A stretch of DNA of 64,000 bases from Pegoplata infirma (Eukaryota > Arthropoda > Insecta > Diptera > Anthomyiidae), in assembly GCA_963921195.1 (NCBI GenBank), contig OY992541.1, positions 10,324,951 through 10,388,950 on the forward strand, read 5' to 3'. The position numbers and the translations under genes were made by a program. The notes beneath the pieces were generated by a model. It made no database searches, was not told where the DNA came from, and was given only the letters and a program-made list of their open reading frames with translations. Each line of letters opens with the position of its first letter. The stretch's first letter is position 1. Shown here piece by piece: positions 11,379 through 22,082 of this stretch.

Positions 11379-13315
11379 TAGGGATGCCAAACGGGAAATC
11401 CCGAATCCCGAAATCCCGGAATTTTTCGGGATTGGCAAATCCCGAATCCCGGGATTTATTTTTTTCAATCCCGGGATTTTTCGGGATTTTCCGAAATTGA
11501 CAAATCCCGAAAAATCCCGGGATTTCGGGATTTTTTTTCAAATTTTGTAATCAAAATTCACAATTTTTTCAGTATTTGTTTTGCGATTTAGACAAAAATG
11601 ATATCGTTTGAAAGGTCTTTGAGATACCTTTCAAATGAGGCAATTTGGGCTTAAATTCACATTTTAAAGGCAGATTACTTAATATAAAGTTAAATGAAAC
11701 AGTTAAATTTTGTCGAGAGTTATTCTATAACTTATAATATTCCAGCTGTAAAGTTTCTATTCAACAGTTTTGGTTCTTAATTGAGCGTTATAAGTTAGGA
11801 AATTGAATATATCTCTCCGATACAATTTTTGTTAGAAACAGCAAAAAAAAATAAAAATTGAACAGGGGTGTGTTTTGCGACTGTGTCGGAGGAGGACACT
11901 GGGGGACAACTTACCCTTGTCTAAAAAGCTAACAAATTCATTAATACAATTTTATATTTATTTAAAGAAATATTTTATATAAACGCCAAAAAAAGGGGCC
12001 GACCGAAAAAAATTAATTTTCAAATACCCTGTAACTTAAAACTTTGACATCAACGTTTTTCAGAGGTTAATTTAAATCCAAATGAGGCCATTGTCTGCTT
12101 TTTGCCCTTTAACGAACTTTTGAACATAAGAAATATTCGTGCCAAACTGCAGATCTCTCTCTTTTAGTTTGGACTGCACCGTGTTTTCCACAGGCGGATG
12201 GAAAAATCGTTCATAGATCAATAACACTACGTGACAGTTTTTTGACCAAATGTATCTGACACCTTATCTTTATGTACAATTGTCCGCTGAATCCGAATAT
12301 GAAGTCAGAATGGTCAAAAGTAGAACAGTTTTCGAGATATCCGAAAATAAGCGTTATTTGTGTTTTTAAAAAAGATGATTTCACTTAAATGCAAATATCT
12401 TCAAAACTATTCGTCGATTTATGTATTTATTTTTTTTAATGAAAGATAATAAAATTACTAAAATAACCATGGGTCGCTTGTGAAGATTAGTCAAGAAATG
12501 ACAGAGTTACAGTGGACAAAAATTAACACTTAATGAAAAATTTTAATATTTTTTGCAATTTTTCTCTTTTCAAGTTATTTTTTTAAAACCAAACAATTAA
12601 AAATTATAATTTTTTATTAAATACGACATTATTTTTTTTTCAATACGAACATTTTGCGCCCAACAAGACCCAGATTGGTGCAAAAATGACAAAGCTACAG
12701 AAGATTTAGTGAATTAACCCACTTTTTATTACTAGCATTTAGCTTTGTATATTTACTTGTGTTTATTTGATAAAAATCGAAAAATGGGATAATTCAATTA
12801 ATCTACTGTAACTTTGTCATTTTTGCACCGATCTGAATCCTCTTGGGCACAAAATGTTCGTATTGAAATAAACTAACGTTCTAAGTGATAAAATTTTAAA
12901 AAAATTTATTGTTTGGTTTTAAAAAAATAAGTTGAAAAGAGCAAATAACGGTAATTTTCTCGATTTTCTCGTAAATACCTCGAAAACTGTTCTACTTTTG
13001 ACCATTCTGAATTCATATTCGGATTCAGCGTTCGGATTTACATAAAGATCAGGTGTCAGATTCATTTGGTCACGACTTTGTTGAAAATTTGTGAAACAGT
13101 GTAATTTATATAATTTATGGGGTCATATACCAATATGTTGCTGCGTTTTTGAAAGATAACGTTAAAAAGTTTAATTTTAATAATTCCCGAAATCCCGAAA
13201 AATCCCGGGATCCCGAAAAATCCCGAAATCCCGAAAAATCCCGGGATCCCTGGATTACGATTTCAAAATCCCGAATCCCGGGATTTGTAAATGTCAATCC
13301 CGTTTGGCATCCCTA
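11379..13315. mobile_element. hAT-type non-autonomous element (1.94 kb)
   Basis: The termini are TAGGGATGCCAAACGGGA and its complement ending ...GGCATCCCTA. The 8-bp duplication GTATGGGC is perfect (11371-11378, 13316-13323). Both ends carry runs of TCCCGAAATCCCGAAAAATC-type words. A second inverted relation lies inside: 12270-12650 and 12770-13080 are imperfect complements. No transposase frame was seen. Confidence 0.92.
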
Positions 13316-13322
13316 GTATGGG

Positions 13323-14336
13323 CACAGACTAAATACAGACTCGACAGTAGAGTTTTATAAGAAACAAGTAAGAGTGTTAAATTCGGCTGTGCCGAATCTT
13401 TTATACCCTCCAACATGCAAAAAAATAAAAAATAAATGCAGGGGCGTTTTATTTTTTTTTTGGGAGGGTCAGGGGGTCGCTAGTAGTAATTGAGGGGGGG
13501 GGGGGGCAAGTTCTTACTCGAATATGTGTTTAAAAATTTATTCTTATGCTTTTTGCACTAAAGAAATACAAGATTATCATTATTTAAAAAAAAAATGTTT
13601 TATTCCACGCCCATAAAAGGGGGGCGGGCCGAAAAAACGACATTTTCTAATGCTCTGGGTTCAAATGCAGGACTTTGAACTTTTTGTGGCATAAAAATGT
13701 TGCATTTGTTAAACAAAAGCACAAAAAATCATGTAAAAATATGGTATTTTTCAGAGGTTGGTTTAGTTCTTCAAGGGGGAACTTTTTTCCCCCTGCTCCG
13801 ATTTTGCTCATTTACGAACTTAACCTGCCTATGAACATAAGACATATTCGTGCCAAATGTCGGGAGTCTAGCTCTTTTATTTATTTTGGACTGCATCGTG
13901 TTAACTACAGACGGACAGATGGACGGACAGACGGACGGACGGACATCGCTAGAATGTCCAAGAATCGATCACTGATCATAAATATATATACTTTATGGGG
14001 TCCTAGACCGATATTTTGATGCGTTACACACGGAATGACAAAGTGAGTATACCCCCATACTGTAGTTGGAGGGTATAAAAAGGGGGAAAAACTAAGCGAT
14101 TTTAGGAGAAAACACAGCGGTTTTTAGTCTGTTTTACGCTAACATGGCAACACTTTCTACGACTTAGGAGTGAGTGAAACAACAAAAACCGATCTGGCAT
14201 CCATTTTTCTTATGGCGCGTTATATCAGTTTTCTCTTTCTAACCTAATTCGTAGAATAATTTGAAAATATTAACCATATGGTTAAAGAATACTTTTTTGA
14301 CACCTGTCACTTATGTCGAGTCTGTATTAGTCTGTG
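13323..14336 (-). mobile_element. MITE-7 with internal HINE-A (second copy)
   Basis: The ends CACAGACTAAATACAGACT and AGTCTGTATTAGTCTGTG are flanked by GTATGGG at 13316-13322 and 14337-14343. The internal HINE-A sits at the same MITE position and orientation as in the copy at 10364-11359. Confidence 0.9.
13364..14077 (-). mobile_element. HINE-A inside MITE-7 (second copy)
   Basis: It is nearly the same sequence as 10405-11100, including the CTAGTAGTAATTGAGGGGGG patch, with differences in homopolymer length and tetramer number. The 114-codon frame at 13675 lies within it and is an artefact of the repeat. Confidence 0.9.
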
Positions 14337-15238
14337 GTATGGGGGTATACTCACTTTGTCATTCCGTTTGTAACGCATCGAAATATCGGTCGGGGACCCC
14401 CTAAAGTATATATATTATTGATCTATGATCGATTCTAAGACTTTTCTAGAATGTCCGCATGTCCGTCCGTCCGTCTGTATAAGACACAATGCAGTCCAAA
14501 CTAAAAGAGATAGAATCGTTAAGTTTGGCAGGAATATGTATTTTGGTCCTAGGCAGTTTAAGTTCGTAAATGGGCAAAATCGGACCAGGGGGAAAAAGTT
14601 CCCCCTTGAAGAACTTAACTAACCTCTGAAAAACGCCATATTTTCACAGGTTTTTTTGTATTTTTGTTAAGCAAATAAAACAATTTGATGTCAGAAAAAG
14701 TTCAAAGCCCTGCACTTGGACTTAGGAAATAAAAAAAAATATTTTTTTTGCCCGCCCCCCTTTTGTGGTCGTAGATATTAAAAATGTTTTTAAATAATGA
14801 TAAAATTGTATTACTTAAGCTCAAAAAGCATAATAAATTAATTTTTAAACATTTACCGCATGGGGTTATGTGTCCCCCAATGACCCCTACTGACCCCCCC
14901 CCCCCAAAAAAAAACGCCCCTGCATTTTTTTAATTTTTTTTTATATGTTGGAGGGTATTATAGATTCGGCACAGCCGAATTTAACACTCTCACTTGTTTG
15001 CTCTGGTTCTGATAGCTGATTTAAAATCTGGCTACCTTTTTTTTTGGATCAGCTCTAGTTTTAGAGAAACTTGGAAAATAGGCTATAGTTGGCATGTTTG
15101 TGAGTTTATATTTACCAACACTGGTTTTGCATGCAAAAAGTGAATGCAGATTTAAGATATGCTGATTCCAAAAATGCTGTTCCTTTTTTTTGATTTATCT
15201 TTAGTTTTTGAGATATTGCTAAAATAAAACTCGCGAAA

Positions 15239-15815
15239 CTTGGAGCAGATGGCATAGGTACCACCATAATGCTTTCACCGCCACTCCAGCATTACAAACT
15301 AAAACGAAATACCCTTACTGTCGCCAAGGCAAATCGAAGATGGAAGGAACTTAGGACAAGTCGTATAAGCAGAATTTTATGGCCACGCTATGATTTAGGA
15401 AGAACAAAATTCTTACTAACACTTACGAGAATAGAATGTCGTATGTTGACAGGTCTAATAACGGGACACTGTCTTGTCGGAAAACATGCCAAGAACATGA
15501 ATCTTATTACGGACGCAAGCTGTAAAAGGTGCGAGACACCAGACGTCGAGGAGACCATTGAACACATCCTGTGTCACTGCCCGGCTTTGGCACGAACTCG
15601 ACTATCAATTATGGGAAGTTCACAGTTCGAGACTTTGGAGGAAATTACGAGGATAGACCTGAAGAGTTTGAAACAGTTCGCGATGAAGGTCAATGTATTT
15701 AGTTTACATCGATAAGCGGAAAGAGTTTTGTGGTATCGCTATGGACCAACTGGTCTATGCGGAGTGCCCATCTGGCACCGCCACCCTAACCTAACCTAAC
15801 CTATCACGTTGACAG
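15239..15815 (+). pseudogene. LINE 3' remnant (R1/LOA-like ORF2 C-terminus)
   Basis: An open frame at 15269-15715 encodes 148 residues resembling the end of ORF2 of R1/LOA-type non-LTR retrotransposons. It has the segment RMLTGLITGHC followed by a CCHC-like knuckle (CKRC...HILCHC), usual just after the RNase H-like part. The frame stays open upstream of the ATG, so that ATG is not a real start. The 3' tail ends in CCTAACCTAACCTAACCTAT at about 15785-15806, a repeat tail in place of poly(A). Endonuclease and RT domains are missing, so it is a 5'-truncated dead copy. The clade is from memory of the family pattern. Confidence 0.75.
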
Positions 15816-16147
15816 AGTTTGAGGACACGATTTAGATTAAATAAGCCACGCAGATTTCAAAAATGCTATTAGTTTTATCGTGCAGACTTAAGTTTTCAAG
15901 TTATGAAGCAACGAAATAACATATTTTTTTTTGTTATCATGTAATTGAAAAATTATATTTTTTAATTAGCATTTGCTTTGCAGCTTCAGACATTTGCAAC
16001 GGTTTGTGAACTCATTATGACCTTACGAAGAACCATTCCCGAAAAAAATTAACACATGATGTAAATATGAAGTCAATCAGACGAGTGGTTTTTGGCTGAA
16101 ATGATGAGAACGATTTTTCAATGAGAACGATTTTTTTTTTCAATTAT

Positions 16148-16697
16148 AGATTAGAAGCCAAGAGGCTTCATTTGAAGCTAAAAGCCATCCAATTACATTG
16201 GTTAATTAACAAGCATTCTAAACTTAGCCATGACTCGAAAGTCACCCTGTATAATTGTATTTTAAAACCAATATGGACTTATGGTATCCAACTATGGGGT
16301 ACAGCCAGTATGTCTAATATTGAGCTTATACAGAGGGCACAATCAAAAATTTTGAGAATCATTACGGGTGCACCCTGGTATGTCAGAAATGTGAACATTC
16401 ATAAGGACTTAAATATTCCGCTAGTTAGAGAAGAGTTTATAACCATCAGACTAAAATACGAGGAAAAGCTCGACAACCACCCAAATCCATTGGCGAGAGC
16501 CCTTACTCGGACCCGAGCGCACACCAGACTGCAACGTGCAGGTTTACCGCCCATTTAATTATGAGGCCCGTCCTTCAAAATGGCTCTTAAGGAGTAACTA
16601 GTATTTAAGTTAGATTGTAAGATTTATTTACTTATTGTTAGGCCAAGAAAGGGCAGATTCAATAATCTGAAAAATAAAGTATTTGAAAAAAAAAAAA
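16148..16697 (+). pseudogene. Jockey-type LINE 3' remnant with poly(A)
   Basis: A frame ending at 16558 encodes about 136 residues typical of the post-RT region of Jockey ORF2: KVTLYNCILKPIWTYGIQLW, then IQRAQSKILRIITGAPWYVR, then NIHKDLNIP. A 3' UTR with AATAAA (about 16671) and a 13-A tail (about 16686-16697) follows. The RT catalytic region is absent, so this is a 5'-truncated insertion, the usual form of a dead LINE copy. Confidence 0.85.
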
Positions 16698-16951
16698 ATT
16701 ATAGACCGTAGCTTAGCCAATTTTGAACCGATTTTCTATGTTATTTCTGTTTAAGAGGTAAAACTCATATCTTTCACACAAAACCGTTGTAGAACAACAA
16801 ATTTTTTAATTTGTTTAAAGTTTTAATTCGGGAATACTTAACAGTGAGATCGAGAAAAGACTTTGTATTTCCGTACTATATGGACTCCAACCAACTCGAT
16901 TTTTTATATAGGAACCCCTGCATTTGTTTGGTGTAACACAAACAAAATTAA

Positions 16952-17540
16952 AACAAGTAAATGAGTTAAATTCGGCCTTGCCGAATGTAGTGATACCCTC
17001 CACAATTTCAAAAAGATTATTGCAAACAACTTTATTTAAAAGGAAATTACTTTTGAAAAAAAAAAAAATTTTGAAAAAAAATTTCCGCAAAAAAAAATTT
17101 TGGTAAAAAAAAATCCGCGATTTTTTTCTTTTTTTGTCAAAAAATATGTTCGTACTTGTATAAATACCATTTGGTGTTCAATTATGTTCACATATGTCAA
17201 CCAGAAGCCGAATTAAAGCATTTTGTATTTTGAGGTGTGCTTACATTTTCGTTCATAACTTTTGAACCGCTGCACCGATATCGCTCCAAATGCAATACCA
17301 AACTTCTCGGGAGAACTTCCAATATATATGTTAAGTTTCAGTCATCTCTGTGCAACATTTTGTCCGCGAGAGCATTTTCCACAGACAGACAGACGGACAG
17401 ACGGACATCGCTAGAATGTCTTAAAATCGATCGGGCATCATGAATATATATACTATATGGGGTCCCAGACCGATATTTCGATGAGTTACAAACGGAATGA
17501 CAAACTTATATATACCCTCTATCACTAAGTGGAGGGTATA
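16952..17540 (-). mobile_element. HINE-B repeat, complete
   Basis: It contains ACAAGTAAATGAGTTAAATT, hairpin ATTCGGCCTTGCCGAAT, the A-rich tract, the GAACCGCTGCACCGATATCG block, a GACAGACGGACAG run and CTAAGTGGAGGGTATA. The short frames at 16815, 16924 and 17237 fall within it and are not genes. Confidence 0.88.
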
Positions 17541-18088
17541 AAAAAGCGCAAAAAATAACTAAAATTTCGCGTACCCCCAGTGACAGTTTCGCGTACCGCC
17601 TAGTGGTACGCGTACCATATGTTGGTAACCGCTGTTCTAGAGCACACATTACTTAAAAAAACTTAAATGTTCTAGAGCTTTTTCCAATAGGAAAAACGTC
17701 AAATTTTTTGTGTCTATTTTTTAAAAGATGAAACCCCTAAAATTCTGATTACATTGAATTTTTAAAAACAATTGTCGGCTTTTAAATCGATGTCCGGACG
17801 ACATAGTCCCACAGACATTATTACCATAACGGAAATAGGGATTGTGACCGAACAGATACCGGCAATAACTATGACCACTTTTAAGACGGTCATAATACCC
17901 ATATGGGTTTAACCGTTTTCTATGAAGATTATGACCGAAGTAGGATCGGTCCATTAATATTGGAATAAATTAAAGCATTGAACGTGTATAGGTCTGCTAC
18001 GCAGTAAAAAATATCGTGAAATCAAAAGTAACTAAAGAAATTGTTAGCAACTAAGTTCTAGTCCAACAACGTTTTTAATTGTATCAAC
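17541..18088. other. No gene seen
   Basis: This holds a GTACCGCCTAGTGGTACGCG palindrome near 17595-17620 and a stretch at 17765-17960 rich in GACCG/CGGTC words (a 77-codon minus frame lies here, unsupported). It may be transposon debris. Confidence 0.4.
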
Positions 18089-18525
18089 TAGAGATGGGCG
18101 CTGGACACGTGATTTGCGTGAATCACGCGTGAATGTGAGTGATTTTCATTTCAATCACGTGATTGTGAGTGAGTGTGAGTTGAAAAAAAATCTGAGTGAG
18201 TGATTAGTGAGTGAGTCATTTATTCTTTGCGTGAGTTTGCGTGATTAGACTTTTTAATTTGCCCAATTTTTTTTTTAATTTTTTGTAAAAATTTTTTTTC
18301 TTTTTGGTAAGAAAATTTTATTGCGTGAGTAGATTTTGCGTGACTCACGCGTGAGCGTGATTGAATCTGACGTGAGTCACGCGTGAGCGTGAGTAAGTTT
18401 TTTATTACTCACGTGAATGTGAGTGAGCGTGAGTAAAAAAAAAAATGCGTGAGTGATTAGTGAGTGATTGGATTATTTTTGCGTGAGTGAGTGTGAGTCA
18501 AAATCCACTCACGCGCCCATCTCTA
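18089..18525. mobile_element. hAT-type MITE rich in GTGAGTGA words (437 bp)
   Basis: The termini are TAGAGATGGGCGC and GCGCCCATCTCTA. The 8-bp duplication GTATCAAC is perfect (18081-18088, 18526-18533). The interior is made largely of GTGAGTGA and CACGCGTGA words. Confidence 0.92.
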
Positions 18526-18533
18526 GTATCAAC

Positions 18534-19563
18534 AATATATATTGTTAATGTGACAAAAATCCACTTTAATTTCCAATTAAATGCATCAATTAAAATCATT
18601 GTTAAACAACGCACAAAATGCTTATTGATAACACAGACGGCGTACGCACATACCGCCCAAGGTCTTATCGCCCAAAACCGTAAATGTCAAAAATCTAAAA
18701 TATTTTTTTGGGCGAAATGTCGAAATTCCGACTTCTACGATTTGTTTTTTTGTAATAAAGGTTTTCTGCGTAGCCTGCCTTCGGCCGGACTTACGGTGTA
18801 CCTACTCCATGCATTTAACCCACCCTCTCTGCAAACCAAAGCTATTTTGGTTATCAGGCCTTTTTGAGGCTTAACAAATTTGATAACGTAAAGGCCTGCT
18901 ACCCTATAAAACTTTACTTTGCGGAGAGGGTGGGTTTAATGCAGTCATACGCATTTTTGTAATTCCTATTTCCGCGGGAATAGGCGCTGCTTGTGCGCTG
19001 TCAACACACATACACTATAAAATTCTGTTGCTTGAGCAAATTTGTTAACTTTTCGCTTGCTACTACCCACACAAGCATAAATGTTATAGTATGTGTGTGC
19101 GCATCGCTGGTTTAATGCATGAATTTTGTAATACCTGTTAAAAAAAACAATATTGGTGAGATTTTTGATTATTTTTTGGGTGCTATGACAGGTACTGTGA
19201 AATAACTCCCAAATGAAATTACTCCCCAAAATAAAATGCAATAACTCCCAACATTTTTCCATACAATTTGGGACTTATTTCATTATGAAATAACTCCCAA
19301 ATGAAATAACTCCCACAGAAATTATTTTGGGAGTTATTTCATTTCTTTTTTAGCATTGGGAGTTATTATATTAATGTTTATGACTTATTTAATTTCAAAT
19401 GAAATATCGGACGGGCTTAGGGATTAAAAACTCCATACTTTTTTAGCGGCTTCGCTAAAAAAAGTTTTTTTGTGTATTAAGCCTTTTACCCGGATAATTA
19501 ATTCATAATGAAATAAGTCCCAGTGCGTGGGGATTTATTTCACAATTTTTGTTGGACGTTTTT
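18534..19563. other. No gene seen; several small inverted repeats
   Basis: From 19197 to 19330 and again at 20940-21020, phrases GAAATAACTCCCAAATG and their complements alternate, as if one foldback element had been split by HINE insertions. A phrase around CACACAAGCATAAAT and TATAGTATGTGTG at 19065-19100 recurs at 31558-31590. The 126-codon frame at 18487 begins inside a hAT MITE and is not supported. Confidence 0.45.
18810..18943. repeat. Short inverted-repeat element (134 bp)
   Basis: TGCATTTAACCCACCCTCTC at 18810 is mirrored by GAGAGGGTGGGTTTAATGCA at 18943. It is probably a small MITE; no clear target duplication was seen. Confidence 0.6.
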
Positions 19564-20241
19564 TATACCCTCCAACCACAGTATACTCACTTTGTCATTC
19601 CGTGTGTAACGCATTGAAATATCGGTCTAGGACCCTATAAAATATATATTTTATTGATCAGTGATCGATTCTAAGACATTCTAGCGATGTCCGTCCGTCC
19701 GTCTGTCCGTCTGTAGAGGACACGATACAGTCCAAAATAAAAGAGGTAGACTTCCGAAGTTTGCCACGAATATGTCTTATATTCCTAGGCAGGTTAAGTT
19801 CGGAAATGGGCAAAATCGGACAAAGGGGGAAAAAGTTCCCCCTTAGAGAACTAAATCAACCCATGAAAAATACCACTTTTTACATGATTTTTTGTGTTTT
19901 TGTTTAACAAATGCAACATTTTTATGCTACAGCAAGTTCAAAGTCCTGCATTTGGACCCAGAGAATTAGATAATGTCGTTTTTTCGGTCCGCCCCCCCCC
20001 CTTTTATGGGCGTGGAACATTTTTTTTTTAAATAATGATAAACTTTTATTTTAGTGCATAAAGCATAAGAATGAATTTTTAAACACATATTCGAGAGGAA
20101 ATTTGCCCCCCCCCCCCAATTACCACTTTCGCACACTCCCCCCCCCCACCAAAAAAAAAGAAAACGTCCCTGCAATTTTTTTTTTTGCATGTTGGAGGGT
20201 ATAAAAGATTCGGCACAGCCGAATTTAACACTCTTACTTGT
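19564..20241 (+). mobile_element. HINE-A repeat, complete
   Basis: It has a TATACCCTCCAAC start, a GTCCGTCCGTCTGTCCGTCT run near 19690, poly-C near 19990 and 20110, and ends in the hairpin and ACTTGTT. It is immediately followed by another HINE-A in the same orientation. The minus-strand 95-codon frame at 19966 is not a gene. Confidence 0.88.
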
Positions 20242-20931
20242 TATACCCTCCAACTACAGTATGGGGGTATACTCACTTTGTCATTCCGTGTGTAACGCAT
20301 CGAAATATCGGTCTAGGACCCTATGAAGTATATATATTATGGATCAGTGATCGATTTTAAGACATTCTAGCGATGTCCGTCTGTCCGTCCGTCTGTCCGT
20401 CCGTCCGTCTGTGGAAGACACGATACAGTCCAAAATAAAAGTGCTAGACTCCTGAAGTTTGGCAGAAATATGTCTTATGTTCATAGGCTGGTTAAGTTCG
20501 GAGATGGGCAAAATCGGACCAGGGGGAAAAAAGTTCCCCCTTGAGGAACTAAACCAGCCTCTAAAAAGCACCATATTTTTACATGATTTTTTGTGTTTTT
20601 GTTTAACAAATGCAACATTTTTATGCTTCAAGAAGCTCAAAGTTTTGTATTTGGACACAGGGGATTAGAAAACATCGTTTTTTTCGGCCCGCCCCCCTTT
20701 TGTGGGCGTGGATTAAAAAAAATTGTAAAATAATGATAAACTTGTATTTCTTTAGTGCGAAAAGCATAAGAATGAATTTTTAAACATATATTTCGAGGGG
20801 AAATTTGTCCCCCCAATAACCACTAACGACCTCCCCCTCCCCCTCAAAAAAAGATAACGACCCTGAATTTTTTTTTGCATGTTGGAGGGTATAAAAGATT
20901 CGGCACAGCCGAATTTAACACTCTTACTTGT
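20242..20931 (+). mobile_element. HINE-A repeat, joined head-to-tail to the previous one
   Basis: ACTTGT of the preceding copy runs straight into TATACCCTCCAACTACAG. This copy is complete, with a GTCC/GTCT run at 20375-20412 and a hairpin near 20900. The 104-codon frame at 20344-20658 (minus) covers its GTCY run and is not a gene. Confidence 0.88.
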
Positions 20932-21024
20932 TCATAATGAAACAACTCGCAAATGAAATAACTCCAACAGACATTATTTTGGGAGTAATTTCATTTCTTT
21001 TAAATCATTGGGAGTTATTTCATA

Positions 21025-21605
21025 GGACCCCATAAAGTATGTATATTTATGATCACTGATCGATTCTAAGACATTCTAGCGGTGTCCGTCTATCCGTCCG
21101 TCTGTCCGTCTGTAGTTAACACGATGCAGTCCAAAATAAAAGAGCTAGACTCCCGACATTTGGCACGAATATGTCTTATGTTCCTAGGCAGGAAAAAAGT
21201 TCCCCCTTGAAGAACTAAACCAACCTCTGAAAAATTCCTTTTGTATACATGATTTTTTTTTGTGTTTTTGTTTAACAAATGCAACATTTTTATGCTTCAT
21301 GAAGTTCAAAGTCCTGTATTTGGACCCAAAGAATTAGAAAATGTCGTTTTTTGCGGTCCGCCCCCTTTTATGTGCGTGGAATAATTTTTTATTTTAATAT
21401 TAATAATCTTGTATTTCTTTAGCGCAAACCGCATAAGAATGAACTTTGAAACACATATTCGAGAGGAAATTTCCCCCCCCCCCCTCCCCACTACTAACCC
21501 CTCCCCCAAAATAAAAAAGAAAACGCCCCTGCAATTTTTTTTTATTTTTTTGCATGTTGGAGTTATAAAAGATTCGGCACAGCCTAATTTAACACTCTTA
21601 CTTGT
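21025..21605 (+). mobile_element. HINE-A repeat, 5' end missing
   Basis: It begins at GGACCCCATAAAGTATGTAT, keeps the GTCCGTCTATCCGTCCGTCT run, and ends in a slightly degraded hairpin (ATTCGGCACAGCCTAAT) and ACTTGTT. Confidence 0.82.
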
Positions 21606-22076
21606 TTAATATGATAACATACATATTCATATCTATTTATATACCGATCTATATGAAATTAGATATGACATATAAGGTCGGGAATTTTTAGATATGGTAG
21701 ATAAAAAGATATATGATTTTATTTATAATTACATCCCGAACAAAATTTTCAAAATTTTCTAAGTCCCGGACAATTAAAAAAATTTTCAAATTTTCAAGTC
21801 CCAAGTAAAAATTTTCTGATATAATCATATAAAATTTGATACAATCTTATATGAGTTAATATGCTTCCGTATAAATTTATATAAAATTATATCTATCACT
21901 TTGATACTGTTGATACACTTGATATGTTTAGATATTGCTCCATATTTATATGATTAGATTCGTATTTTAGTTTTGCTCATCAAATTATATAAAAATAGAT
22001 ATTCTAAGATCAATTTGATATAATTAGATTTGACAAAATTCCGGATCAAATTGTATCAATTTTTATAAAATGGGGG
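21606..22076. repeat. AT-rich dispersed repeat (relative of 60.96-62.6 kb)
   Basis: The stretch from about 21790, with AAAATTTTCTGATATAATCA and ATGCTTCCGTATAAATTTAT, recurs at 62290-62550 and, inverted, at 60965-61150. No coding potential. Confidence 0.7.
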
Positions 22077-22082
22077 TATATA

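Larger units (their letters stand above)
10351..14998 (+). mobile_element. HINE-A repeat split by three insertions
   Basis: The host HINE begins TATACCCTCCAAC at 10351, continues as CTCCAACTACAGTATGGGC at 11360-11378 and then from GTATGGGGGTATACTCAC at 14337 to the hairpin and ACTTGTT at 14998. Interruptions are a MITE-7 (10364-11359), a hAT element (11379-13315) and a second MITE-7 (13323-14336). Each has its own target duplication drawn from the HINE, so the order of insertion can be read directly. Confidence 0.9.

Noticed and set aside
10527..14019. Open frames of 60-114 codons in the HINE-A copies (for example at 10706, 13675, 20344, 38726)
   Set aside because: They recur in every HINE-A copy on either strand, include GTCY-encoded repeats, lack any domain and vary in length with homopolymers; they are repeat artefacts.
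18487..18867. 126-codon plus frame
   Set aside because: It starts inside a hAT MITE end and continues into unrelated sequence; no domain, biased composition, no supporting context.
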